In this document: in pieces, positions 1 to 8,746 of the stretch | How the letters are laid out: the number at the start of each line of letters is the position of its first letter | Position numbering within the stretch: the first letter of the stretch is position 1 | DNA from: Haplosporangium gracile | Lineage: Eukaryota > Mortierellomycota > Mortierellomycetes > Mortierellales > Mortierellaceae | Length of the DNA: 62,203 bases | Assembly (NCBI GenBank): GCA_015499985.1 | Contig: JAAAUF010000119.1 | Span: 1-62,203 of the forward strand | Direction: 5' to 3' | Program-made: the position numbers and the translations under genes | The notes under the pieces: generated by a model | The model's database searches: none | Told to the model about the DNA's origin: nothing | Seen by the model: the letters and a program-made list of their open reading frames with translations, nothing else

Positions 1-205
1 TGTCCTCTCTTCCACATATCTCGAGAGTGCTCCTTGCCAGACCTCAAGCTTCTTGGGACAGCTGAAGAGGAGGTGCCGACTCGTCTCCGCGTGAACTTGA
101 CAGACGCGACAGATGGGGCTCTCGACCATGTCGGGGAGGATGGAGTTGAGGAAACGACCAGATGGGAGCTTGTTGATAAGTAGGCGCCACCAAATATTTT
201 CTTGA
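1..205 (-). pseudogene. Non-LTR retrotransposon reverse transcriptase, C-terminal zinc-binding fragment
   Basis: Read on the minus strand, this stretch is open and encodes a peptide beginning SQENIWWRLLINKLPSG and continuing through SPICRVCQVHAETSRHLLF and SCPKKLEVWQ. The Cys-x2-Cys, His and Cys with a following Trp are the pattern of the zinc-binding domain (zf-RVT) found after the reverse transcriptase of LINE-type elements. The frame runs off the left edge of the window, so the far C-terminus is not seen. Upstream (rightward) a stop is met within about 10 codons, where a T-rich inverted-repeat insertion begins; no reverse transcriptase or endonuclease core follows. It is therefore a truncated, non-autonomous remnant. 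The fold family is well supported by the motif; the exact clade cannot be named from this piece. Confidence 0.75.
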
Positions 206-311
206 CTTAGTTTTTTTTAGTACAATTGAACTGAGCTAAGAGTACCATGGGATTCTCTATCTGAGAATGGTCACGTGAATTTCTGAGCTCAATTCAATAG
301 AACTCAGTCAA
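202..311. repeat. Short imperfect inverted-repeat element (MITE-like)
   Basis: The left end (TTGACTTAGTT, then ATTGAACTGAGCT) and the right end read on the opposite strand (TTGACTGAGTT, then ATTGAATTGAGCT) match, with about 10 extra T-rich bases in the left arm. The arms enclose about 45 bp and the whole unit is about 110 bp. It has no coding capacity and lies exactly where the reverse transcriptase fragment loses its frame, so it may have inserted there. No clean target-site duplication could be recognised. It could equally be a decayed end of a larger DNA transposon. Confidence 0.5.
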
Positions 312-319
312 AAAAAAAT

Positions 320-960
320 GTAGTGGCATGGCGCGTTGTAAGACATCTCGAGCACCTAGTGATATTTGAAGACAGGGCGCGTCACTGGTCAAAGTGACCA
401 AAATAACAACAACATGACAGGGAGTAGGTCCATGAGCTAGCCGCACTGCCTATGTATGCTCATGCTACATCATACCATGGGCTTCAGTAAGCTCCAAAAT
501 GCCATTGTAAGTCCTATGCTGTCACCTATCTTTAACAATGCCTTTCAGACAGACCTAGCACGGTCTAAATCGTAAACGCAACAGCTGCGAGGCTGGAGGT
601 TCACTTGGGTGTATTGGCTCTTTACCCCGCGCAAGCCCTGCCTTGATCTCTCCAATTTGGCACTTATTACCTCGGCCAAATCCATTTACGACTCTCTCGT
701 CAAACTACAGGATCTGGAAGAATAGGATGTCGAATTCGAGGAACTGGGCCTCAGTCGCCTGCTGGAACAACATCGCCACCTTAAGTGCCTTTATAACGAT
801 GGATACCTGGCGCGTCTCAAAAGCGTCCTTTCAAGGACGTTTACACAACTTGTTTAGTTCACCACCTCAACATTTATTAGGTTCCTCATTTTCTTCATCC
901 TACTAAAGAGGCTACCAAACCGGGAGTTTCTTCGAATCGACTGCATAGATTGTGAGAGGA
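320..960 (+). other. Degenerate region; one broken open frame, no intact gene
   Basis: Nothing intact is seen. Between about 595 and 845 one plus frame reads like former coding sequence (LSNLALITSAKSIYDSLVKL, then a TAG, then DVEFEELGLSRLLEQHRHLK and onward to a few Leu/Arg-rich codons). I could not assign it to a family. Given the F-box tail immediately downstream it may belong to the same decayed locus, but the similarity is not strong enough to claim that. Confidence 0.3.
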
Positions 961-1206
961 CGGAAGAAGCTGAAGATGTTGGGGCTTGATGATGTGCATC
1001 GCAGGATCGGGAAATCAGAATTGAGTGGATGGCCAAGAGTTGGCCCTGTCTAAAGGTAAAACAAGGTGGCATGCTTCGACCGAATTGCGTCTGACGAGAT
1101 TCTTTCCCCATGAACTGTGCTGCGAGAATACATGCAGACCTTGCGACCGGATATTGATCATGCAGCTTCTCGCTCTCTTGGACTTCCTACGTATCAAAGG
1201 TTGGCA
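961..1206 (+). pseudogene. Decayed C-terminal end of an F-box/LRR paralogue
   Basis: The plus strand reads KKLKMLGLDDVHRRIGKSEL to about 1023, then after a one-base deletion continues in another frame as EWMAKSWPCLKVKQGG, and after a stop resumes in a further frame as TVLREYMQTLRPDIDHA. These three pieces line up in order with the tails of the two F-box proteins in this window (DHRIGKKELEWMAINWPKLK and ELRRYMKMLRPDV in the plus-strand copy; WPKLKVM and ELREYMQMLRPDV in the minus-strand copy). The frameshifts and stop show it is non-functional. The N-terminal F-box and most of the leucine-rich part are missing upstream. Confidence 0.75.
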
Positions 1207-1618
1207 ATGAAGTTTTGCCTAATAAATTATTTCATTTCCATCCATTACCCCTTTTTGTTTCCTTGTGAGAGTAGTACCAGCCAATTGGTAATAAGCAACT
1301 GCGGAAAGTACTTAGGGCATAGTTCAGTGAATGGTTCACCTCAAACGCGTTGCCTCCTGTCCTAGGAGGAAAACTGACTGTGCAGTAACAAGAGAGCTTC
1401 CATGCGACAATTGCTTTGTATGACTAAATAAAAGATAGTGCCCGTCATTGATTAATCAGCTCTGGATTTTTTTTATTTCCTCGATAAAAAAATTCATCCT
1501 CGTCCCAGCTTAAATATTCTCATTTTTTACTTTTCTTTCCCTTCTTTTCTCTCCGTTTTTAAGCTGCACCTCTTCCCGCACATTCTTCTCACCCCAACGT
1601 CTCACCTGTTTGTTCAAC
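1207..1618. other. Intergenic; upstream region of the hydrolase gene
   Basis: No gene is seen. The last ~120 bp before the ATG at 1619 are pyrimidine-rich on the coding strand (for example around 1528-1575), a pattern repeated ahead of most genes here and likely part of the core promoter and 5' UTR. Confidence 0.4.
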
Positions 1619-3042
1619 ATGGCCCCATTCGCCGACGACCGCACCATCAAGTACTATCAGCTGGGTGACTTTGAGCTCCAGTCTGGCGAGATCCTGCCCT
1701 CAGCCTACATCGCCTATCTGACGTACGGTTCACCCACCAACCCCTGCATCCTCTACCCCACCTGGTTTTCTGGCACCATCGTCGCCGGAAACGAATGGCT
1801 CATCTCCACTCCCGAGCATCCTCGCCGAGCCCTTGACCCCGAAAGGTATGAACAAAGTCGACCGCCTTGACCTTTTGTTTTATTTCGCTCTTACTGTTTA
1901 AGGTAAACCTCGGACCTTTGGGTTATGGAGGCAACCTAAAAAAAACACCCTTTTTTTCTCACATGAGTTTTACTCTTTCTATCCTCCGAAAATTTCGTTA
2001 TTCTGTTCAATCAGGTACTTTATAGTCGTACCAGCTCTCTTTGGAAACGGCGAATCCACTTCGCCCTCCAACACCACCGGCGTCAAAGGCGGGGTCAACA
2101 TGCCCAAGACAACATTTTACGACAACATCAAGGCGCAGCATCAGCTTTTGACCCAAGGTCTGGGGATCGTCGACCAAATTGCTGTTGTGGGTTGGAGCAT
2201 GGGAGCCGGACAAGTCTTCCAATGGGCATCCCAGTACCCCGACATGGTGAAGCTTGCTGTGCCCTTTTGCGGCTCGGCTCGAACGTCGCTCCACAACTGG
2301 GTCTTCATCGAGGCCGTCAAGGGTGCCATTCTTGCCGACACCGAGGGCTATTGTGGAGGTCGATACATGGAAGAGAAAGGTCAACAACCCATCGTTGGAC
2401 TCAAGACTCTGGGAAGAGTGTATGCCGGATGGGGGTTCAGCCAAACATTTTATCGTGAAAAAGGGTTTGAGAAGTACTTTGGTATTGAAGGTCTTGAGAG
2501 GGTGATGGTTGAGTTCTGGGAGAAGTGGTCGACGAGCAAAGATGCCAACAATATGCTTCACATGCTATGGACTTGGCAGTATGGTGATATCTCTGCGCAG
2601 CCCCTCTACGCCGGTCAGTCTGGTCTCGCAGAAGCAGACCATCGTCTTTCTCACCGCGGTCTGGGCCGTCCCGGCGCTGGATCTCAGCAGGATGAGGATG
2701 CCTTTGAGAGAGCACTGAAGGGCATCCAGGCCCCGATCTTGATCATGCCTTGCGATACCGACCTCTACTTCCCTCCTGAGGACAGTCAGATTGAGAAAGA
2801 CTACATTGGCGATAATGCTGAACTGAAGGTCATTAACAGCATCTGGGGTCATTGGGCTGGGGGTCCAGGCGACAGCAAAGAGGATGTTAAGTTTCTTGAC
2901 GACTCGATTTATGTAAGTAACATGTTCACGAAGGAAAAGCTCGTTGGAGGTCAATGATGGTATGTATGACTAACTACATCTCTCTTTTTGTGATCTCTTC
3001 TTTTTTTTCTACTAGACCTTCTTCAAGCAAAATAGTTACTAA
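1619..3042 (+). CDS. Alpha/beta hydrolase, homoserine O-acetyltransferase (MetX)-like
   Basis: Three exons, 1619-1845, 2015-2912 and 3016-3042, joined by GT-AG introns, give a 383-residue protein. It belongs to the alpha/beta hydrolase fold and resembles the homoserine/serine O-acetyltransferase family. The N-terminus carries the family's strand pattern (LTYGSPTNPCILYPTWFSG), the nucleophile elbow is GWSMG with Ser137, and the likely acid and base are Asp325 (CDTDLYFPP) and His355 (WGHWAGGPG). Length matches the family. True MetX acylates L-homoserine in methionine synthesis, but many fungal members are uncharacterised hydrolases, so substrate is not assigned. No signal peptide is obvious. 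The start is the first ATG of the frame, in good context (TTCAACATGGCC). It stands alone between degenerate DNA on the left and F-box genes on the right. Confidence 0.88.
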
Positions 3043-4374
3043 GACAGTGCCCTTGTGGATGGACGCTTTATCTTTCTTCTTCCTATAGCTCAGTAAACAA
3101 GCTCTTGACGTAAATAAATATGGCAGCTTCGTACTTATTAATAGGGTTTAAAAGCTTCGGGGTTTCACTCTTTGATTTCAAATCTTTGATTTCAAAGCTT
3201 TGATTTCAAATCGGAGCGTATTTCGCTACGCACCTGCCCTCTTTCTAGTGTATTTCGATGGTGCATTTGGTTTTACGCCGCGAAATGTCAAAGATTGAAA
3301 CCCTATTTCTACTGATACGAGAACTACTTCTTTTCTACTAGTATAGACTATAGACTACCTCTTGTGTACCTTTACAATTGCCTCAAAGACATGAGGTAGT
3401 TTATTGCTGATGAGGTACAAGCCAATTGAAAAGCCGCATTAAAATAAATTTGAGGCCATGCGATGCGGGAAGAAACATGTGAAGAGTTATGCAGCCGTTG
3501 GGATCAAACATCTTGTCTTGAACACTTTCCCTTTCCCAGCACTTATGTCCTGTCGGTCTTTGAAAGACGAGTCTCTCATTCCCCCCTCTTCTTCTACCCT
3601 ACCTCCCTCAACTCAAAATCAATTTGTCTGCCTTCGATATCCTCGACCTTTACCTAATACGGCATTGGCTTTAAACTTCATTTGATTTTACCGTCTTCAA
3701 CAATGGGGGTCGTTCCAGATCTTAAGGGCAGCCCAGGAACGCTTGCACGGTCTGGATTCCAGAGAACCGCTCGTATGGCACATCTTTTAAAACAACACTC
3801 GTCCATCCAGCAACCCCTGGATGACTGTGGAGCAACAAGTTCACTCTTGTTCTTGTATCAATAAAGAAGACCCCGCATCAGGAGTTGGGGACTTGAACTC
3901 CAAAGGCAATCTGAGCTTGATTGACTCAGGCATGATCCACAGAGGGGCCTGGCTCTATGTGGTCCCATAGAGCTTTGTGAGGGACATGGTTGCAGAAACA
4001 ACCTGCCATTGCTACGACTGACGGCAAAGTCTGCCTGCTGTTCTGATTGGGCGATAACCACCAGCGACTGTGTTTGTTCATAGCGTGGCCTGAGTCCATC
4101 AGACCGAGAACAACCCCCAATCTCTATCAAATTTAATTTGTCAAAATACGATCTTACCATACATGGATCCGGAATATGAAAGGAGGAACTCGATGGTCTT
4201 AAGATCAACATGAAAAGGACCTGTCTAAGCGTTCGATTGCTGTGTGAGCCTAAGTGTCTCAAAATACGAAGTACAAAAGCCGCATATTTAAAATATAAGG
4301 GCTATTTATTTAACAAAAACCGTCTCCCAGTGCTGAAGTAAAGAACACTTCCATGTCACGCCCTTTCTTTCATG
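3043..4374. other. Intergenic with repeats, no gene seen
   Basis: An AATAAA-like signal (about 3114) follows the hydrolase gene. A small inverted-repeat element lies at 3142-3308. From about 3680 to 4260 there are short open frames with no recognisable domain, and the short phrase TCAAAATACGA occurs twice (about 4140 and 4257). I see no RNA gene. Confidence 0.4.
3142..3308. repeat. Small inverted-repeat element with internal triple direct repeat
   Basis: The left end reads TAGGGTTT and then GGGTTTCACTCTTTGA; the right end, read on the opposite strand, gives AATAGGGTTTCAATCTTTGA. These ends are about 165 bp apart and hold no open frame. Inside the left end the phrase TTTGATTTCAAA is repeated about three times (about 3171-3210). 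Size, ends and lack of coding sequence fit a MITE or a solo remnant of a DNA transposon. No target duplication is certain. Confidence 0.45.
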
Positions 4375-6273
4375 TCATGAAAGCTTGTACAGCGTTTCAT
4401 GAACAACATCCGGCCTCAACATCTGCATATACTCTCGCAACTCTGTCCGTTTAGCGTCCGGCTCAACCCTTGGAAAGATATCAACATGAATCCCGCGCAT
4501 GACTTTCAGCTTTGGCCACTGCGCCGCCATCCAGTCCAGCTCAACTGTTTCCATCCGGTGGTCGACCCCCTCAAACCCAAACACTTCCAGATCTTTTAAT
4601 GTCGAGAGTTGATCGAATCCCGAGACTAGTGTCAAGTCCAGCGTGCCATCGATAGATGGCGGGTACCAGGCATAATACCCGTCATCGGGTTCGTCGTACT
4701 CGTCGTCGCCATCGATTCTTGCCTCCAGGTGACTTGTGATCGACCGCCACTCTTGTCCAAGCTCCAAGACCCGGAGCTGTGTCATCGTCGAGAGCTGTTT
4801 GTATACCTTGTGATACCGTTCCTGATTCCGACAGATCTCGTCAAATAGGCCCATTTTCTCTGCCGATGTTGTTGTCGCTACCGGTCCTTGTCCATCATCA
4901 CCACCGCCCTCAGAACCTACGGACAGCAAGCGATTCAGTACACTAGAGTTTACCTCGTCCAGCCAATACATTCCGACAATCTGACACCGGAACGTCTCCA
5001 GCCCAATACAGATCAAATCACAGTTCATAAAGCTGTCGCCCATCACCTTGTGCACCGCCGTATCCAGAACCTTCAGCGACGGACACCCTGTCAACAGCGG
5101 TACTACAACATCGATCGCCCGCGGAATCGCTCGAGGATCATAATCGCTACCAAATGTGTCCAGTTCCCGAACTGTCTCCAGATGCTTGCAATGCTCGACC
5201 AGGGTCTGCGACATCCGCAATTGCAGATCCTCACACGAAAACTCTCGCAACTCGGGTACCCAAGGGAGAATCGCCATCAGAATCCGATAATCCATGAACT
5301 CCTTGCTACGAAGACACAGTCGCCGCAGAGACCGACTCGGGGTGTTGTCCATCACGGCCTTGGCCTCCACTGCTGCCTCATGATCGTTCTGAAAAAATTC
5401 TTGGTTAAATCCTCCCGAGAGCAGTAACGATTCCAGATTCGGCAGGTGTCGCAACAGACTAAACACGCATCGTGCATCCGTCTCACAAAAGAGCTCCACT
5501 TCCTTGAGGCTTCCTCCCGTAAAGGTCTTGTGGAGTAGCCATCCATCACGACTCGTCAGCTTGAACCTTCCCGGTGCGCGTAATATTTCCAATTGTGGTG
5601 CTGCTTCCAAAAGCCTGTTAAAGTCTGCTGCAACGTCGTTAATCTCCAGTTCGGAAAGACTCGTCAATTTGCTGAGGGTATCGTACATGATAGACGTGAT
5701 TGATGTTGGTTCGAGGGACAAAGCGAGGGAGGTTGTGGGTCTTGGGAGAGACTGGTCTATTCGCAGGGATGTCAACGTGGTTTGATTGTGGAGCGCCAGT
5801 CTCCAGGCAGATTCGACAAGCGCTGTGTGATCCTCGCCGCCCATCGAGAGTGAAGACCAGTAGTGGTCTTTTGGAGAGACGACAAAGCGGAGAGAACAGA
5901 GTTGACCTGAGGGGGCTCCGGTACTGGTAACAGCGTTGATCATGCTCCGGTTTCGAAGGTCAAGGTGTTGAATAAATCGCCCGTATTTCCCGAACATATG
6001 CTGTATCAACCCATCATCTTTGTTATCGTTGTCGTTACTCCTGTGGTCCTTAAGGAACCTGGGCCAGGCAAGAGTGCTGTCATCAATGGAGCGCCAAATG
6101 TGCGGGACAAATACTTGGTTCCAGAAGCGGCAGACTTGAATACATTGAAGGAGGTCGCGGTGGGTGAGGGTTGGTACAAGGAGGGTCAAAAGCTCTGGTA
6201 GGGAGGCAAAGGTCCTCGAGGCTTGGGTTTGCTTCGCCAACATGAGCTCCGCTTTGTTACTTTTCATGGACAA
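4375..6273 (-). CDS. F-box/LRR-type protein
   Basis: A single-exon gene of 632 residues. Residues about 22-66 form an F-box (LPELLTLLVPTLTHRDLLQC, then a conserved VCRFWNQ and the aromatic IWRSID end). The F-box would bind Skp1 in an SCF ubiquitin ligase. The rest is a degenerate leucine-rich repeat array with recurring L-x-x-L-x-L strings (for example LPNLESLLLSGG, LRRLCLRS, LRVLELGQEW, LKDLEVFGF), presumably the substrate-binding arm. The C-terminal ELREYMQMLRPDV motif is shared with the neighbouring copy and with the decayed fragment at 961-1206, so this is a local family. The start ATG at 6273 has a second Met two codons on. It is divergent from the F-box gene at 6611. Target proteins cannot be inferred. 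Confidence 0.88.
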   Translation of the reverse strand: MSMKSNKAELMLAKQTQASRTFASLPELLTLLVPTLTHRDLLQCIQVCRFWNQVFVPHIWRSIDDSTLAWPRFLKDHRSNDNDNKDDGLIQHMFGKYGRFIQHLDLRNRSMINAVTSTGAPSGQLCSLRFVVSPKDHYWSSLSMGGEDHTALVESAWRLALHNQTTLTSLRIDQSLPRPTTSLALSLEPTSITSIMYDTLSKLTSLSELEINDVAADFNRLLEAAPQLEILRAPGRFKLTSRDGWLLHKTFTGGSLKEVELFCETDARCVFSLLRHLPNLESLLLSGGFNQEFFQNDHEAAVEAKAVMDNTPSRSLRRLCLRSKEFMDYRILMAILPWVPELREFSCEDLQLRMSQTLVEHCKHLETVRELDTFGSDYDPRAIPRAIDVVVPLLTGCPSLKVLDTAVHKVMGDSFMNCDLICIGLETFRCQIVGMYWLDEVNSSVLNRLLSVGSEGGGDDGQGPVATTTSAEKMGLFDEICRNQERYHKVYKQLSTMTQLRVLELGQEWRSITSHLEARIDGDDEYDEPDDGYYAWYPPSIDGTLDLTLVSGFDQLSTLKDLEVFGFEGVDHRMETVELDWMAAQWPKLKVMRGIHVDIFPRVEPDAKRTELREYMQMLRPDVVHETLYKLS

Positions 6274-6610
6274 GATGATGAGGAATGGAATGGGATGAAG
6301 AGGAAGAAAAGAAGCTTAAAAAGAAGAGAAGGGTGGAAGAAGAAATGGAGGTGAAAGTGAATACTTGGAAGAGAACAAACGTGCGGCAAGAACACAAACG
6401 AAAAGGCAACAGAAAAACATGCCTTTTCCACGTCACTGTTGAATGTCGAATGATGAATGTGTGTGGTTTGTTTGGTGGCAATGGATAGGTGTATCTGTTT
6501 GTCTCTTTTTGTGGTTTGTTTGTTTGGCTGCATCTTCACAAGGCAATAAAACAAGCATCTTCTTTCTTCTTTTCTTTCTCTCCTTCAAACTTTCACACAC
6601 CCGCACCCCA
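6274..6610. promoter_or_regulatory. Shared promoter of the divergent F-box pair
   Basis: Only 337 bp separate the two F-box start codons. Each side is pyrimidine-rich on its own coding strand (about 6285-6345 for the minus gene, about 6558-6600 for the plus gene). No TATA box or known operator stands out. A frame open through this region upstream of 6611 is hydrophobic and low-complexity and is best taken as 5' UTR. Confidence 0.5.
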
Positions 6611-8203
6611 ATGCACAGGATGGCACCGACACCCCTCTGTCGCCAAAGTCTACAGGACGCAATCCAGATCCCAGAACTCCTTCTCCTTATGGCCCCACAT
6701 TGGACGCCACAAGACCTCCACGCCTGTCTGCAAGTCTGTCGAACCTGGCACCAGACCCTCATAGCTTTCCTCTGGCACACCATCGATGACAGAATCCTTG
6801 CCTGGCCCCGCATCCTCTCTACCTACGACACCTTCTCCTTCTCCTCCCCGGGGCTCAGAGGTTACTTGTGGATTCTGTCGGGGTTTACTCATTATGGGCA
6901 CCATATCCGGCACCTTCGACATAGTTGGAGGATTTTGATGGATGTTGCTTTTGTTTCGGGGGCCTGTACTCGACTTGAGACGCTGGAGACGTTCAACCTT
7001 GTGCTTAATAAGACCAGGAGAGAACAGGAAGAGCTGCTTCGATTTGCGAGTCTGTCGATTGCTGATGGAGGGTCGACGTATGACCAGCGCAGAAACTTGG
7101 CTGTTGAGGGGCCACTACTCTCGGCCGATTTTGTGGGTGTCTTTTCACCCAGCGAGATTGAATGGCGGTCGGTGGAGGAACAGAAGCGGAATTGGCTGAC
7201 TGCTCAGAATTTCTGGTCGCTCGTCAGGGCTAACCGACAGACGCTCAGAGCCTTGCGTCTAGATCGCAGCCTCGACTCGCTCGCCCATCTCAACACCGAC
7301 TTTTTTTTCTCAACTTTGGCTAGCTTACCGCACCTGACTGAACTCGATAATACGTTGGTCAGGACAGATCTTAGAGATGTGCTGGACCTACTGCCCCACA
7401 TTCGCTGCAACCGATCCGCAAACCTTGCACTCCCGAACCAAGTCCTCCCAAAGACCTACGAGCACCTCCGCGCCCTAGAAATCTACGGTCCTGTCCCCAG
7501 CAGGACCTTCTTCAGCCTCCTCTGCCGTCTACCGAACTTGGAAGACCTCCCGATAAGCGAATTCGTCCGCCGAGAACTCTTTGTCGATAATCCTCAAACA
7601 ATGCTCGACAACACCCCAGCTCGCCTCAAGGGACTCCACATCATGTCAGGTGCCGCCCATCTAGGCCCCCGCCTCGCAGAACGCATCATCCCCTGGGTTC
7701 CTCTCCTGACCTCCTTCACCGTCGACCACCTCCAGGACGAAACCGCCGAGGCCCTCTTTACTCATTGCAAAAACCTCGAGACCATCCGCCAATCCGACGA
7801 TGGATGCACACTCTACGAGATCCGATACGACACTCTTCGCCCCATCAACGCCGTCAACGACCCACGCCCCATCAGCAGACTCTTCAAACTCCTTCACGAC
7901 TACCCTTCTCTCAAGATACTCGACAGGATCGACCAACGTCTCGTCGCAACCGACCTCATCGCCCAGAACTGGCTCCCCCTCCACAAGCTGCAAGTCTTTC
8001 GCTACCAAATCGTTGACGTCGACCGCTTCACACCCTCCGAAGAAAACATGGTTACTCGAACCTCCCCCTCAGAGTTCTCCCGTCTTGGCATAAATTCAAC
8101 ACTTTTCAACAAACGCACCCAATCCATCAACCTCCAAAAGGGCCTCCTCTCCCGCCTCGGGTCCCTAATAAACCTGCGCATTCTCGACCTGGGCTACGAA
8201 TAG
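6611..8203 (+). CDS. F-box/LRR-type protein, cut short by an in-frame TAG
   Basis: From the ATG at 6611 the frame is open for 530 codons to a TAG at 8201-8203. An F-box lies near the N-terminus (IPELLLLMAPHWTPQDLHAC, VCRTWHQ, LWHTIDD), followed by leucine-rich repeats. It is a paralogue of the minus-strand gene next to it. The paralogue reads LRVLELGQEWR where this gene reads LRILDLGYE-stop-R, so the TAG sits where Trp (TGG) is expected: a single G-to-A change. Reading continues in the same frame for 124 more codons (next entry). The frame is also open back to 6443, but that extension is low-complexity and probably untranslated. The gene may be recently inactivated, may make a truncated protein, or the base may be a sequencing error. 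Confidence 0.8.
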   Translation: MHRMAPTPLCRQSLQDAIQIPELLLLMAPHWTPQDLHACLQVCRTWHQTLIAFLWHTIDDRILAWPRILSTYDTFSFSSPGLRGYLWILSGFTHYGHHIRHLRHSWRILMDVAFVSGACTRLETLETFNLVLNKTRREQEELLRFASLSIADGGSTYDQRRNLAVEGPLLSADFVGVFSPSEIEWRSVEEQKRNWLTAQNFWSLVRANRQTLRALRLDRSLDSLAHLNTDFFFSTLASLPHLTELDNTLVRTDLRDVLDLLPHIRCNRSANLALPNQVLPKTYEHLRALEIYGPVPSRTFFSLLCRLPNLEDLPISEFVRRELFVDNPQTMLDNTPARLKGLHIMSGAAHLGPRLAERIIPWVPLLTSFTVDHLQDETAEALFTHCKNLETIRQSDDGCTLYEIRYDTLRPINAVNDPRPISRLFKLLHDYPSLKILDRIDQRLVATDLIAQNWLPLHKLQVFRYQIVDVDRFTPSEENMVTRTSPSEFSRLGINSTLFNKRTQSINLQKGLLSRLGSLINLRILDLGYE

Positions 8204-8578
8204 CGCGACGTCTGGGCATACTCGAGGCCCGACTGCCCACGGTACACGTACAACGACCAAAAGTACGTCAAGTACGGCATACCCTACGAAAACACTCTCG
8301 AGTTAACCCTGGCCACAGGGCTGGACCACCTGTCAGGACTCCGTCATCTAGAGGTCTTTGGATTCGAGGGCGTCGACCACCGGATCGGGAAAAAAGAACT
8401 GGAATGGATGGCGATCAACTGGCCCAAGCTGAAGATCATTCGGGGGTTACAGGAAGACGACCATCTAGAAAAGATGGAACCCGACCCGGTCAAGACCGAG
8501 CTCAGGCGGTATATGAAGATGCTTCGCCCAGATGTGAAGCACGAGTCTCTGAGTCGCCAAGGGTCCCGGAAAGTATGA
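8204..8578 (+). pseudogene. Conserved C-terminal continuation of the F-box gene beyond the TAG
   Basis: Directly after the TAG the same frame stays open for 124 codons to a TGA at 8576-8578. It encodes further repeat units (LELTLATGLDHLSGLRHLEV, FGFEGVDHRIGKKELEWM, then ELRRYMKMLRPDV). Each segment matches the paralogue's tail in order and spacing, including FGFEGVDHR identical in both. An intron that would remove the TAG in frame could not be found: the nearest possible donor with an AG at the TAG shifts the frame and would delete conserved LRR residues. The base after the stop (TAGCGC) does not match known strong readthrough contexts. Confidence 0.8.
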
Positions 8579-8746
8579 GCGAGGAAGGAACAGCACCAAC
8601 TCAGTGTACACATACATGCATTTCTTTCTAAAACTGTACAATGAGCCATACATTATTGGTTTGTTTGAATATTTTTCGTTTTTGGGAAATAGATACAAGT
8701 GTGCGCAGATGATAATGTTAAAAGGGGTAAAACAGACACTGTCGGT

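Noticed and set aside
3880..3960. Possible tRNA T-arm (GGAGTTCAAGTCCCC on the minus strand)
   Set aside because: The T-stem has a mismatch and no D-arm, anticodon arm or acceptor partner could be folded.
3858..4262. 134-codon minus-strand frame between hydrolase and F-box genes
   Set aside because: No recognisable family and no supporting start context.
6443..6610. N-terminal extension of the plus-strand F-box protein from 6443
   Set aside because: Hydrophobic, Trp/Phe-rich low-complexity translation of the pyrimidine-rich leader; the paralogue starts shortly before the F-box.
8160..8203. Intron ending at the TAG of the F-box gene (AATAG as acceptor)
   Set aside because: The available donor gives a frameshift and would delete residues conserved with the paralogue.
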